Numbered from the stretch's first letter, positions 1-8,499 are shown. The stretch is 48,785 bases of DNA from Pleionea sp041591085 (GCA_041591085.1 JBFHSP010000006.1:1-48785); one strand, 5' to 3'. The notes: a model not told the origin generated them from the letters alone. Made by a program: numbers and translations.

Positions 1-144
1 GATATTTTTGCTCACTACTCCACCATTCACATGGATGGATATAGAAGCCTCAAAGCCGGACAAGAAGTTCAATTTGAGGTGACGCAAGGACCAAAAGGAT
101 TACACGCGTCAGATATCGTCCCGGTTAAATTCGGTAACGATTAA
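1..144 (+). CDS. cspD: CspD-type cold-shock domain protein, 3' part
   Basis: The window opens inside this gene; the last 47 codons are present, read from base 1 to a TAA. The visible part holds the second half of a cold-shock domain, including DIFAHYSTI (RNP2-like), GQEVQFEV and GPKGLHASDI. These match CspD better than CspA-type proteins, especially the HYSTI..DGYRSLKAGQ stretch. CspD is a nucleic-acid-binding OB-fold protein, known in E. coli as a stationary-phase inhibitor of replication. In related genomes cspD lies beside icd and clpS/clpA; here it converges on a monomeric icd gene. The start and promoter are outside the window. Family assignment is firm; CspD rather than another Csp is likely. 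Confidence 0.85.
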   Translation, partial: DIFAHYSTIHMDGYRSLKAGQEVQFEVTQGPKGLHASDIVPVKFGND

Positions 145-158
145 AAAAGTCAAAATGT

Positions 159-183
159 AAGGCTCCAACCTGGAGCCTTTTTT
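159..183 (+). terminator. Rho-independent terminator of cspD
   Basis: An AAGGCTCC / GGAGCCTT stem with a five-base loop (AACCT) runs straight into a T-run, 15 bases after the cspD stop. It is a classical intrinsic terminator on the plus strand. Confidence 0.9.
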
Positions 184-311
184 GTTCGACTAATTTGTTA
201 AGTAACCTGAACTCGGGATAAGAAAAGCTGAATAAAGAGGCTAACTATTTTAAAACAATAAGTTATAGCTACTTTATGTTTCAACTCTTCTAGTTTTGTG
301 GCTAACAAGGC

Positions 312-350
312 AAACAGACGAAAGAATAACAGGTTATTTTAAGTCTGTTT
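312..350. other. Nested inverted repeat between cspD and icd
   Basis: Within the 233-base gap between cspD's terminator and icd, AAACAGAC (312-319) pairs with GTCTGTTT (343-350). It encloses a second perfect hairpin, AATAAC-AG-GTTATT (325-338). No T-run follows on either strand, so it is not a standard terminator. It may form the 3' end of the icd transcript. Nothing else was recognised in 184-416. Confidence 0.4.
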
Positions 351-416
351 AACGCAGTAAGACGCAAAAATAGAACTATTGAACGGTTTTTATTATCCAG
401 AGCTTAGGTTAAGTAA

Positions 417-2639
417 TTAAACCAGAGACTCAATTAGAGTATTGAAAGTAATACTTGGTCTCATAGCTGCAGATGCCATTTGCTGATTTGGTTTATAGTA
501 ACCTGCTATGTCCATCGCCTTACCTTGTGCGCCATTTAACTCATCAACAATTTTTTGTTCGTTCTGTTCTAATTGTTCAGCAATAGACTTAAAACGAGCT
601 TGTAATTCGGCATTATCGTTTTGCTCGGCTAAAGCTTGAGCCCAATAAAGAGTTAAATAGAAGTGGCTTCCACGATTATCAAGCTCACCAACCTTACGCG
701 ACGGAGACTTGTTTTCAAGCAGGAATTTTCCGGTCGCTTGATCGAGGGTTTTACCCATAATAGCCGCTTGTTCATTGCCAAATACTTGAGACAAATGTTC
801 AAGAGATACTGATAATGCTAAAAATTCGCCAAGAGAATCCCAACGTAAATGATTTTCTTGCTCAAATTGCTGAACATGTTTTGGAGCTGAACCTCCAGCG
901 CCTGTTTCAAATAATCCACCACCATTCATTAATGGAACAATGGATAGCATTTTAGCGGAAGTGCCAAGTTCTAATATCGGAAATAAATCCGTTAAATAAT
1001 CTCTTAGTACATTTCCAGTAACTGAAATAGTATCTAGACCTGCTTTAATTCTCTCTAAGGTAAAGCGTGTAGCATCTTTGGGGCTTTTAATGTGAATTTC
1101 TAAACCTGAGATATCATGATCATTTAAGTATTGATTTACTTTATTAATGATTTGAGCATCATGTGCTCTGTTTTCATCGAGCCAAAAAACAGCCGGAGTA
1201 TTGCTTAGTCGAGACCGGTTTACCGCTAACTTAACCCAATCTTGAATCGGAGCATCTTTGACCTGACACATTCTAAAAATATCACCCGCTTCAACATTTT
1301 GTTCCATTAATACGCTACCGCTATCATCAACGACCCGAATTTGGCCATTGTTTGGTGCGATGAATGTTTTATCGTGAGAGCCATACTCTTCTGCTTTTTG
1401 CGCCATCAGGCCTACATTAGGAACAGTACCCATTGTGGCAGGGTCAAAAGCACCGTTTTGCTTACAAAACTCAATGGTTTCATGATAAATACCCGAATAG
1501 CAACGATCAGGAATAACATACAATGTATCTTTCTGCTGACCATCTGGGCCCCACATTTGACCGGAAGCTCTGATAGCTGCAGGCATAGAAGCATCAATAA
1601 TTACATCAGAAGGAACATGAAGATTAGTAATCCCACGATCTGAGTCAACCATGGCCATCGCAGGTCTTTCTGCATAAACAGCTTTTATATCAGCATCAAT
1701 GGCTGCTTTTAATTCACTAGGCAAGCTATTTACTTTGGCAAGCACATCACCAAAACCGTTAGTAGCATCAACACCTAATTCTTCGAATTGTGCACTGTAC
1801 TTTTCAAACACTGGAGAGAAAAACTCTTCCACTGCCGCACCGAACATAATTGGGTCAGAAACTTTCATCATGGTCGCTTTTAAATGAAGCGAGAATAAAA
1901 TATCGTTTTGTTTAGCATATCCAATTTGTTCAACAAAAAACTGTTTCAGCTTTGCCATACTCATGACCGAGCAGTCAATCACTTCTCCTGCTTGCAACGG
2001 TGCATAACCTTTAAGTTCTTTGATCATACCATCTTGAACAAACTCTATTTTGAACTGAGAAGCTTGGTCAACGGTTATTGACTGCTCAGAACCATAGAAG
2101 TCACCTTCAGCCATAGAAGCTACTTTTGACTTAGAGTCTTTGCTCCAAGCTCCCATAGAATGAGGGTTGTTTTTCGCGTATTGTTTTACCGAAGCAGGCG
2201 CTCTTCTATCTGAGTTACCTTCCCTCAAAACAGGGTTTACCGCACTACCCTTAATCTTATCGTAACGGGCTTTGAAGTCTTTTTCTGCTTCATTAGCTGG
2301 CTCGTCAGGGTAGTTAGGAATGTTATATCCTTGTGCTTGTAGTTCTTTAATCGCCGCTTTTAATTGTGGGATTGAAGCGCTGATATTTGGAAGCTTAATA
2401 ATATTGGCTTCAGGTGTTTTTGCTAGCTCACCTAAAAAAGCTAAGTCATCATCTTGAGCTTGTTCTGGCTTCAAACTTTCAGGAAATGCGGCAATGATAC
2501 GCCCAGCTAATGAAATATCTCTAGTTTCAACTTCAATTCCGGCAACCCCAGTAAAGGCTTGAACAATTGGCAAAAATGAGTAGGTTGCCAAGGCTGGAGC
2601 TTCATCGGTTAAGGTATAAATAATTTTGGAGTTTTTCAT
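417..2639 (-). CDS. icd: Monomeric NADP-dependent isocitrate dehydrogenase
   Basis: Oxidatively decarboxylates isocitrate to 2-oxoglutarate with NADP in the TCA cycle. At 740 residues it belongs to the large monomeric class (Azotobacter type, about 740 residues), not the 45-kDa homodimer. It begins with the family-typical SKIIYTLTDEAPALATYSFLPI. The isocitrate-binding stretch NPVLREGNSDRRAP lies near residues 135-148. I start at the ATG at 2639 because a GGGA sits six bases upstream; two in-frame ATGs at 2651 and 2645 would add only four residues and lack a better site. It converges on cspD, and its promoter must lie between 2640 and the divergent rluE at 2815. Identification is very secure. 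Confidence 0.95.
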   Translation of the reverse strand: MKNSKIIYTLTDEAPALATYSFLPIVQAFTGVAGIEVETRDISLAGRIIAAFPESLKPEQAQDDDLAFLGELAKTPEANIIKLPNISASIPQLKAAIKELQAQGYNIPNYPDEPANEAEKDFKARYDKIKGSAVNPVLREGNSDRRAPASVKQYAKNNPHSMGAWSKDSKSKVASMAEGDFYGSEQSITVDQASQFKIEFVQDGMIKELKGYAPLQAGEVIDCSVMSMAKLKQFFVEQIGYAKQNDILFSLHLKATMMKVSDPIMFGAAVEEFFSPVFEKYSAQFEELGVDATNGFGDVLAKVNSLPSELKAAIDADIKAVYAERPAMAMVDSDRGITNLHVPSDVIIDASMPAAIRASGQMWGPDGQQKDTLYVIPDRCYSGIYHETIEFCKQNGAFDPATMGTVPNVGLMAQKAEEYGSHDKTFIAPNNGQIRVVDDSGSVLMEQNVEAGDIFRMCQVKDAPIQDWVKLAVNRSRLSNTPAVFWLDENRAHDAQIINKVNQYLNDHDISGLEIHIKSPKDATRFTLERIKAGLDTISVTGNVLRDYLTDLFPILELGTSAKMLSIVPLMNGGGLFETGAGGSAPKHVQQFEQENHLRWDSLGEFLALSVSLEHLSQVFGNEQAAIMGKTLDQATGKFLLENKSPSRKVGELDNRGSHFYLTLYWAQALAEQNDNAELQARFKSIAEQLEQNEQKIVDELNGAQGKAMDIAGYYKPNQQMASAAMRPSITFNTLIESLV

Positions 2640-2814
2640 TATCATTCCCATTATTAAGTAACATTCACCTCATTACCCACCAGAATTCTAGCTGGAGTAT
2701 GGAGGCGCTAAAATCAAGGCGCGTATTATACGTTAATAATGATTAGTCTGCACTGCACAAAAAATCAATTACCGTTACAATAGTTTGTTGGCTAACCACT
2801 AATGAGTCATTTGC

Positions 2815-3357
2815 TTGAAAACCAAAATTATCCTTTTTAACAAGCCTTTTAATACCCTATGTCAATTCACTGGTGAGCCTGGAGATTCAACTTTGGCTGA
2901 CTTTATTCCAATTAAGCAAGTGTATGCGGCGGGAAGGCTTGATAAGGATTCAGAAGGCCTTTTGGTTTTAACCAATAATGGCAAACTGCAACATACCATC
3001 AGCGATCCTAAGCACAAACAAGCAAAGACTTATTGGGTCCAAGTAGAAGGAAGTATTGATGCAGAGGCCATTAAACAGTTAGCGAAAGGAGTCAAGCTTA
3101 GAGATGGCATCACAAAACCAGCTAAAGCAAAAGCCATCGATGCCCCTTTAGTATGGGACCGAACTCCACCAATACGTGAACGAAAACACATAACCACCAG
3201 TTGGCTGGAGCTTTCTATTAAAGAAGGTAAAAATCGTCAAGTCCGTCGAATGACTGCGGCGGTAGGATTTCCTACCCTCAGACTTATAAGAGTATCAGTT
3301 GGTAAGTGGCAATTGGGCAATTTATTACCGGGTGAGTTTACAGAGATTATTATATGA
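2815..3357 (+). CDS. rluE: 23S rRNA pseudouridine synthase RluE
   Basis: Member of the RsuA/RluB/E/F family, which isomerises one uridine of 23S rRNA (U2457 in E. coli). The catalytic aspartate is D43 in GRLDKDSEGLL, and the family's closing motif GKNRQVRRM is present. There is no N-terminal S4 domain, as expected for RluE; at 180 residues it is shorter than E. coli RluE because the extra N-terminus is missing. The only sensible start is TTG at 2815: an in-frame stop lies at 2803 and the family N-terminus (LFNKPF..LCQFT) begins at once. First gene of the conserved rluE-nudJ-mnmA-hflD string. It overlaps nudJ by four bases, suggesting translational coupling. Confidence 0.9.
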   Translation: MKTKIILFNKPFNTLCQFTGEPGDSTLADFIPIKQVYAAGRLDKDSEGLLVLTNNGKLQHTISDPKHKQAKTYWVQVEGSIDAEAIKQLAKGVKLRDGITKPAKAKAIDAPLVWDRTPPIRERKHITTSWLELSIKEGKNRQVRRMTAAVGFPTLRLIRVSVGKWQLGNLLPGEFTEIII

Positions 3358-3812
3358 GCCAAATACACGTAACTGTTGCCGCAGTGATCGAGCACAATGA
3401 AAAATTTTTAATGGTTGAAGAAATCGATCCAAACATTGGCATCGTGTTTAATCAGCCTGCCGGTCATGTAGAGCTTAACGAATCAATTATTGATGCTATC
3501 GTACGTGAAGTTAAAGAAGAAACTGGTTTAATATTTAACCCTAACTCATTGATTGGTATATACTCTTTAACCCCAGCAACTAATAATAAACATTACCTAA
3601 GATTTTGTTTTACCGGCCAGGTTGACTCGCCTGAACAACTTGCTCCCATAGATACTGATATACTTAAAGCGCACTGGTTTTCGACCGATGAAATTAAAAG
3701 TCTAGTGGATAAACATCGAAGCGGATTAGTTATGACGTGCATAAACGATTATCTACAAGGCAAGCGCTATCCTTTAGACTTACTGCAATCAACCGATCAA
3801 GAATGGTTATAA
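3354..3812 (+). CDS. nudJ: Nudix phosphatase NudJ
   Basis: A 152-residue Nudix hydrolase. The 23-residue Nudix box spans about residues 37-59 and fits GX5EX7REUXEEXGU exactly (G37, E43, R51-E52, E55-E56, G58). NudJ of E. coli hydrolyses nucleoside tri- and diphosphates and HMP-pyrophosphate. The assignment to NudJ rather than another Nudix enzyme rests on length and on its place between rluE and mnmA, the same order as in E. coli. Its ATG overlaps the rluE stop (ATGA). The substrate cannot be read from the sequence. Confidence 0.88.
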   Translation: MSQIHVTVAAVIEHNEKFLMVEEIDPNIGIVFNQPAGHVELNESIIDAIVREVKEETGLIFNPNSLIGIYSLTPATNNKHYLRFCFTGQVDSPEQLAPIDTDILKAHWFSTDEIKSLVDKHRSGLVMTCINDYLQGKRYPLDLLQSTDQEWL

Positions 3813-3873
3813 GGCGACTTGTGTTATACTGCGCCGCCCCCATATTGCTGCTTTGAAAAACACACTTTTAAGT

Positions 3874-4971
3874 ATGAATAATCCAAAAACAGTCGTTATA
3901 GGTATGTCTGGAGGAGTCGACTCCTCTGTGTCAGCTTATTTACTTAAACAGCAAGGCTACAAAGTCATCGGGCTTTTCATGAAAAACTGGGAAGAAGATG
4001 ATACTGATGAATACTGCAGTGCAACGGAAGATCTTAAAGACGCGCAATCAGTTTGCGATCAGTTGGGAATAGAATTACACACTATCAATTTTGCAGCTGA
4101 ATATTGGGATAATGTATTCGAATATTTCTTAGCGGAATACCGTTCTGGTAGAACACCTAATCCGGATATCATGTGCAACAAAGAAATTAAGTTTAAAGCG
4201 TTTTTAGATTTCGCCATTCATCTCGGCGCTGACTTTATGGCTACCGGTCATTATGTTCGTAAAGACGAAATTAATGGAAGACACCGTTTATTGAAAGGGC
4301 TAGATGGCAATAAAGATCAAAGTTACTTTTTGTACACGCTCGGTCAAAAACAATTAGCAAAGTCGATATTTCCAGTTGGAGAATTAGAGAAGTCTGAAGT
4401 GAGAGTTATCGCTGAAGAGCAAGGCTTTATAAATTCAAAAAAGAAAGACAGCACCGGTATTTGTTTTATTGGCGAGCGCAAGTTTAAAGACTTTCTCGAA
4501 CAGTTTATTCCTGCGCAACCGGGGCCTATCGTAAGTGATTCAGGAGAGTGTGTTGGCGAGCATTCAGGGCTCATGTTTCATACCTTAGGTCAGCGAAAAG
4601 GCCTTGGCATTGGTGGTATGCGCGAAAGCACTGATGAGCCTTGGTATGTTGTTGCTAAAAACATTGAAAAAAATACATTGGTGATAGGACAAGGCCACGA
4701 TCACCCTCTTTTGCAGAGTCAAAGATTAATTGCATCACAAATGCATTGGGTTGCAGAAACTCCTTACTCTGACTCATTTGCATGCAAAGCAAAAGTTCGT
4801 TACCGACAACCCGATCAAGATTGTCGGGTTAAAGTTAACCAAGACGGTACCATTTCGGTCATTTTTAACGAGCTTCAAAGAGCCGTAACACCGGGTCAAT
4901 CGATTGTGCTTTATTTAGAAAATGAATGCCTTGGTGGCGGTATTATCGATTATATTGAACTAGCAAAATAA
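3874..4971 (+). CDS. mnmA: tRNA 2-thiouridylase MnmA
   Basis: Thiolates U34 of tRNA-Lys, -Glu and -Gln using sulfur relayed by the Tus proteins. The PP-loop SGGVDSS is at residues 12-18. The two catalytic cysteines are C101 (in NPDIMCNKE) and C197 (in STGICFIGER). GHYVR and the KDQSYFLY tRNA-contact region are also present. I start at the ATG at 3874 (365 residues, close to 368 in E. coli). An in-frame TTG at 3853 would add seven residues without homology or a ribosome site. It lies 61 bases after nudJ and 11 bases before hflD, and is probably co-transcribed with both. Confidence 0.95.
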   Translation: MNNPKTVVIGMSGGVDSSVSAYLLKQQGYKVIGLFMKNWEEDDTDEYCSATEDLKDAQSVCDQLGIELHTINFAAEYWDNVFEYFLAEYRSGRTPNPDIMCNKEIKFKAFLDFAIHLGADFMATGHYVRKDEINGRHRLLKGLDGNKDQSYFLYTLGQKQLAKSIFPVGELEKSEVRVIAEEQGFINSKKKDSTGICFIGERKFKDFLEQFIPAQPGPIVSDSGECVGEHSGLMFHTLGQRKGLGIGGMRESTDEPWYVVAKNIEKNTLVIGQGHDHPLLQSQRLIASQMHWVAETPYSDSFACKAKVRYRQPDQDCRVKVNQDGTISVIFNELQRAVTPGQSIVLYLENECLGGGIIDYIELAK

Positions 4972-4982
4972 GAACTTATTTC

Positions 4983-5600
4983 ATGGAAAACATTATTCTA
5001 GCGCTTGCCGCAATCACTCAAAGTGTTCAACAAGTCAACAAAGTTGCATGGAAAGGTCAGTGGGATGAAGTGGATGTCCTTCCGCTTATACGCAGTATCT
5101 TTGCAATAGAAAGCGAATCGATAGTCAAACTTTATTCAGGAAGTCAAAGTTTAGCTACCGGGCTGAGAGCGCTTCGAGCTCAACTTGATCCCACTGCAAC
5201 AGATCGCGATCCTGCACTGGGTCAATACATTGCCAATTTGTTCACTATCCAAAAGCAATTTATGCGCAATTCTGACATTCAAAATGTACTTAGCGCACGG
5301 CTTGAGCATGCAAAACGGCTACTAGAGTTTGATGATTATTTATCAAGTAATGTTTTATCGTCGCTCGCAGATTGTTACTCAGAAAGTATTTCTAAACTAC
5401 CGCTAAGAATCCAAGTAAAAGGCGAACCTTCAATGCTGGATAGCAAGGCCAATCAGGACAAAATTAGAGCTTTGTTATTAGCGGCAGTCAGAGCAGCGGT
5501 GCTTTGGCGCCAAGTCGGAGGAAGGAAAAGGCAGTTTTTATTTTCTCGTAAAGCGATGGTTGCCACCATTAACGATCTACTTAAGCACCCGATCAATTAA
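4983..5600 (+). CDS. hflD: HflD-family lysogenization regulator
   Basis: A 205-residue, mostly helical protein (213 in E. coli). It shows the family's opening segment (AITQSVQQVNKVAWKGQ) and its C-terminal segment around QDKIRALLLAAVRAAVLWRQ. In E. coli HflD is a membrane-associated protein known for binding phage lambda CII; its normal cellular role is unclear. The place directly after mnmA is highly conserved. In E. coli purB follows, but here the gene is followed by a convergent non-coding region. No strong ribosome site precedes the ATG. Confidence 0.9.
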   Translation: MENIILALAAITQSVQQVNKVAWKGQWDEVDVLPLIRSIFAIESESIVKLYSGSQSLATGLRALRAQLDPTATDRDPALGQYIANLFTIQKQFMRNSDIQNVLSARLEHAKRLLEFDDYLSSNVLSSLADCYSESISKLPLRIQVKGEPSMLDSKANQDKIRALLLAAVRAAVLWRQVGGRKRQFLFSRKAMVATINDLLKHPIN

Positions 5601-5613
5601 TAAGCAATACATT

Positions 5614-5713
5614 TAAAAAAGGCAGCTCATTAAGAGCTGCCAAAATATTGCAAAAGGGAGCAATTTGAGTGAACGAACACTCAAACGCTTGTTGGCTTTG
5701 CTAACCAACAAGC
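5614..5713 (-). ncRNA. Candidate small RNA with three stem-loops
   Basis: Reading the minus strand there are three hairpins in about 100 bases. The first is GCTTGTTGG/CCAACAAGC (5713-5687, 9-bp stem, 9-base loop). The second is TTTGAGTG/CACTCAAA (5685-5664, loop TTCGTT). The third is GGCAGCTC/GAGCTGCC (5641-5621) followed by six Ts. A sigma-70-like promoter lies just upstream (TTGTTG at 5748-5743, 17-base spacer, GATAAT at 5725-5720). It would place the start at about 5713, the first base of hairpin one. The linker between hairpins two and three carries CTCCC, complementary to a Shine-Dalgarno. No known family was recognised. It could instead be the 3' UTR of the desaturase mRNA, or the palindromes could be operators. 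Confidence 0.5.
5615..5641 (-). terminator. Rho-independent terminator (minus strand)
   Basis: Perfect 8-bp stem GGCAGCTC/GAGCTGCC with a five-base loop, followed on the minus strand by TTTTTT (5620-5615). It would end the candidate small RNA and any read-through from the desaturase gene. On the plus strand the stem is not followed by Ts, so hflD gains at most a weak stop from it. Confidence 0.85.
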
Positions 5714-5719
5714 GGCGCC

Positions 5720-5748
5720 ATTATCGCTAACTAAGATATGTGCAACAA
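5720..5748 (-). promoter_or_regulatory. Sigma-70-like promoter for the candidate small RNA
   Basis: On the minus strand, TTGTTG (-35, 4/6) and GATAAT (-10, 5/6) are separated by exactly 17 bases. The projected start falls at about 5713, where the first hairpin begins. It lies 112 bases downstream of the desaturase stop, so it does not serve that gene. Confidence 0.45.
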
Positions 5749-5859
5749 GTGAACTATTTACATTTTAATACGTTTTATTAAATGATATGTCTTAGCGTTA
5801 AATATTAATAATAGTTAATTTACAATGAGTTATAAGATATTTGTAAAGTAATATCTTCG

Positions 5860-7041
5860 TTAAGCCGAGTTTGGTTGTAGCCTGATCATCGATTTATTCA
5901 GTGCCACCCAACTTTCTTTTAACGCTTTAACTTCTTGCTCTGCAGAATGATATAACGCTTTGTATTTGTCTATTTCAACTTGGGCAACTAACTCATCTTT
6001 TTTTGCGAGCAACCAGTCTCTTTTTAGCGTAACCAGTTGGTTTAACTCAGTCATATACAGATCAAATTCAGCTTTTAGCTTTTCCAGCTTTTCAGCTGAA
6101 GCACCTTTTTGGATTAACTTAACTGAGGTACTTTTCAATACCATATTCGCTTTAGCTTGTTCAATTTTGATCTTATCTGTGCTTTTTAAACCCTTTGCTA
6201 ATCCAAGCCAACTTAACAAAACAATCCACCACTTAGTGGGATCAAACTGCCACCAATTAAGCCCATTACGGTAGTCATTTTGGAAATAATGGTGGTAGTT
6301 ATGATAGCCTTCGCCAAAAGTAAAAAATGCCAAAATTGGATTATCTTTAGCGGTATTCTCATCGGTATAAGGTTGCGTTCCCCAAAGATGAGCCAATGAA
6401 TTGATGAAAAAAGTAGAGTGATGGCTTAATACTAAACGAACGAAACCAACCATTAATAACATCCCGAGAACATCGCCAAAAATAAGACCTAAAATTGTAG
6501 GAATACCTAAGTTGGTAAGGAGAACTAACAAAAGATAATGTTTGTGCTGCCACATAACAATAGGATCACGTTGCAAGTCTTTTACATTTGAGTAATCACT
6601 ATAACGATGAGCTTGATACTCCCTTAGCATCCAACCGATGTGTGAGTACCAAAACCCCATTTTGGCAGAGTAAGGATCTTTATCGTTACTATCGACAAAC
6701 CGGTGATGCACACGGTGATCAGAAGACCAATGGAGTGCACTATTCTGCACAGCAAAAGCACCACCCAACGCATAAATGATTCGAATAAAAGTATTTGTCT
6801 GATACGCCTTATGCGACCACAATCGGTGATAACCTGCAGTAATCGACATACCGCAGTACCCTAAGCACAAGATTAAAGCGACCCAGTGAGCCGCACTATA
6901 ATCATAGAACCATGCATAAATTGGTGCACCAATTACCGCTACAGCGGTCGTGATAGTAAACATGCTGACATTAAGCCAAATTATTCGTGGCTTGGTGGGT
7001 TTATCTGAAGGTATATTGCTTTTTATAGAAGTATGAGACAC
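5860..7041 (-). CDS. Membrane acyl-CoA (delta-9 type) desaturase
   Basis: Inserts a cis double bond in a fatty acyl chain using a di-iron centre, electrons from a reductase and O2. The three histidine boxes are intact: HRLWSH (72-77), HRVHH (109-113) and HNYHH (247-251). They are separated by hydrophobic stretches for four membrane helices (about 25-65, 165-200). A charged coiled-coil-like tail fills residues 290-393, as in other proteobacterial desaturases of this size. The start is GTG at 7041 with AAAGG eight bases upstream; an ATG two bases away is in another frame. It is divergent from fabR across 160 bases, which suggests control by that repressor as in the Pseudomonas DesT/DesBC arrangement. 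Confidence 0.9.
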   Translation of the reverse strand: MSHTSIKSNIPSDKPTKPRIIWLNVSMFTITTAVAVIGAPIYAWFYDYSAAHWVALILCLGYCGMSITAGYHRLWSHKAYQTNTFIRIIYALGGAFAVQNSALHWSSDHRVHHRFVDSNDKDPYSAKMGFWYSHIGWMLREYQAHRYSDYSNVKDLQRDPIVMWQHKHYLLLVLLTNLGIPTILGLIFGDVLGMLLMVGFVRLVLSHHSTFFINSLAHLWGTQPYTDENTAKDNPILAFFTFGEGYHNYHHYFQNDYRNGLNWWQFDPTKWWIVLLSWLGLAKGLKSTDKIKIEQAKANMVLKSTSVKLIQKGASAEKLEKLKAEFDLYMTELNQLVTLKRDWLLAKKDELVAQVEIDKYKALYHSAEQEVKALKESWVALNKSMIRLQPNSA

Positions 7042-7201
7042 ATGGAACCTTTAAGCTAACAACTGTACTCTGAAACTGCGATCTTAATGGATTTAACTTA
7101 AAATGACAATTTCAGTTAGGAGCCAGTTGATAAATTTATTCCCTTTACATCACAATCAGATTAAATAACAATAACTTATCTTTACAACTTAAAATGATCC
7201 T

Positions 7202-7828
7202 ATGACAGGAATTCGAGCAAAACAAAAAGAAAAAACCCGTCGCTCCATAATTGAAGCAGCTTTAAATCATTTAAGCGCTGAAAACAGTTTTGCCAACTTA
7301 AGTCTTCGAGAAGTAGCGCGAGAAGCAAATATTGCCCCTACTTCCTTTTATCGTCACTTTAAAGATATGGAAGAGCTGGGGCTTACGTTGGTTGATGAAT
7401 GTGGTTTAACGTTAAGACAGTTGATGCGCAGCGCTCGAAAGCGATTTGATGATCAAGGCAGCGTTATAGTTACTTCCATAGAAACTTTTATGGAGTTTGT
7501 TGAAAACAACCCCAATATTTTTCGTTTACTACTAAGAGAACGATCTGGTACTTCTAGAGCTTTTCGTGAAGCCATTGCTAGAGAAATCGAATACTTTACA
7601 TTAGAGCTTGTAGAGTATTTAAGACAAACTACCAATCACAGCCTAGATCTTGCTAGAGTTCAAGCAGACGCTATGGTTACCTTGGTATTTAATAATGGCG
7701 CTGAGTTTTTAGATTCAGATAAAGCTGGTAGAAAAAAACTGATCGAAAACACAATTAAACAACTAAGGTTTTTAACCTTTGGCGCAGACGCTTTTCATAA
7801 TTCTGCAAGCACCACTAAACCTTCCTAA
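7202..7828 (+). CDS. fabR: TetR-family unsaturated fatty acid regulator FabR
   Basis: Repressor of unsaturated fatty-acid synthesis that senses acyl-ACP/CoA composition. It matches FabR closely over its whole 208 residues: an RAKQKEKTRRSIIEAAL start, a helix-turn-helix at about 28-50 (LREVAREANIAPTSFYRHF), then the FabR-specific FMEFVENNPNIFRLLLRERSGTS region. In E. coli it controls fabA and fabB. Its position opposite a desaturase suggests the desaturase belongs to its regulon here. No clear palindromic operator was found in 7042-7201. Its 3' end overlaps the convergent methyltransferase by 14 bases. Confidence 0.9.
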   Translation: MTGIRAKQKEKTRRSIIEAALNHLSAENSFANLSLREVAREANIAPTSFYRHFKDMEELGLTLVDECGLTLRQLMRSARKRFDDQGSVIVTSIETFMEFVENNPNIFRLLLRERSGTSRAFREAIAREIEYFTLELVEYLRQTTNHSLDLARVQADAMVTLVFNNGAEFLDSDKAGRKKLIENTIKQLRFLTFGADAFHNSASTTKPS

Positions 7829-8441
7829 ATAAGCAAAATTGAAAAAGTTGCTCACTTTCCCATGGGGTTTTATGCGTTTCCTTTGATTCCTTAAGGAGTT
7901 GAAAATCAGACCCCAACCAGTCCATTAATGCTTGAGCGTCATATTGTTGTATTGGTAAACCACTACACTTTAATGGCCCTTCTTTTGCAAATGTCGCAAC
8001 AGCAAAAAGCCCATCGCTTTCTAAATAGTTTAGTAATTTGTTTTTATAGGTTACTTGATCTGCCGGGTCGGTTAAAAAGTGCAATACCGCCCTATCATGC
8101 CAAAAATTAAACCTTTTTTCACTTTGCCAATCTATAATCGAGCATGCATGAAAATGTGTTTGGCTAAAAAGTGCTGGTATAGCTGACAAACGTTGCTTTT
8201 GTTGCAGAATGGCCTGCGTTGAAATATCTAATAGATCGAGCGATTCGATGGTATATCCCTGATTTAAAAGTTGTAATCCAGTACTTGAAATACCGCAGCC
8301 AATATCAGCAAGTTTGATCGGTGTATTTTTTTTTATAAAAGAACTACAGAAGTCAATTAGTGATGACCGTTGTTCGGTCCAGCTCATTTTATCTGGTGTT
8401 TTATTGACATAAACATCTTGCCAATGGGATTGAAGATCCAT
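7815..8441 (-). CDS. Class I SAM-dependent methyltransferase, substrate unknown
   Basis: A 208-residue Rossmann methyltransferase. The SAM-binding glycine motif is ADIGCGISSTGLQLL at about residues 44-58; motif II is near SLDLLDIS; a post-motif HDRAVLHFLTD follows. It is not one of the well-characterised families that can be named from sequence, though it resembles TPMT-like small-molecule methyltransferases. GAGAGG precedes the ATG by four bases. It follows acnB by 58 bases on the same strand, but a strong terminator lies between, so expression needs read-through or a promoter in a very small gap. It overlaps fabR tail-to-tail by 14 bases. Confidence 0.8.
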   Translation of the reverse strand: MDLQSHWQDVYVNKTPDKMSWTEQRSSLIDFCSSFIKKNTPIKLADIGCGISSTGLQLLNQGYTIESLDLLDISTQAILQQKQRLSAIPALFSQTHFHACSIIDWQSEKRFNFWHDRAVLHFLTDPADQVTYKNKLLNYLESDGLFAVATFAKEGPLKCSGLPIQQYDAQALMDWLGSDFQLLKESKETHKTPWESEQLFQFCLFRKV

Positions 8442-8470
8442 TGCACCTCTCTCTTTAATATCAATGAAAA

Positions 8471-8496
8471 AAGCCCCAAATTTGGGGCTTTTTATT
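8471..8496. terminator. Bidirectional terminator after acnB
   Basis: A perfect palindrome, AAGCCCCAAATTTGGGGCTT (8471-8490), has T-runs on both exits. It lies about ten bases after the acnB stop on the minus strand and 30 bases before the methyltransferase ATG. Confidence 0.9.
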
Positions 8497-8499
8497 AAA

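Noticed and set aside
5664..5713. The palindromes as FabR/DesT operators
   Set aside because: They contain pieces that recall such sites (AGTGAAC, CGCTTGTTGG) but lie over 1.3 kb from the desaturase promoter and past its stop. The promoter/terminator arrangement fits an RNA better; kept only as an alternative.
7905..7916. Another CAGACCCC motif resembling the MITE end
   Set aside because: It lies inside the methyltransferase coding region, is short and has no matching partner, so it is expected by chance.
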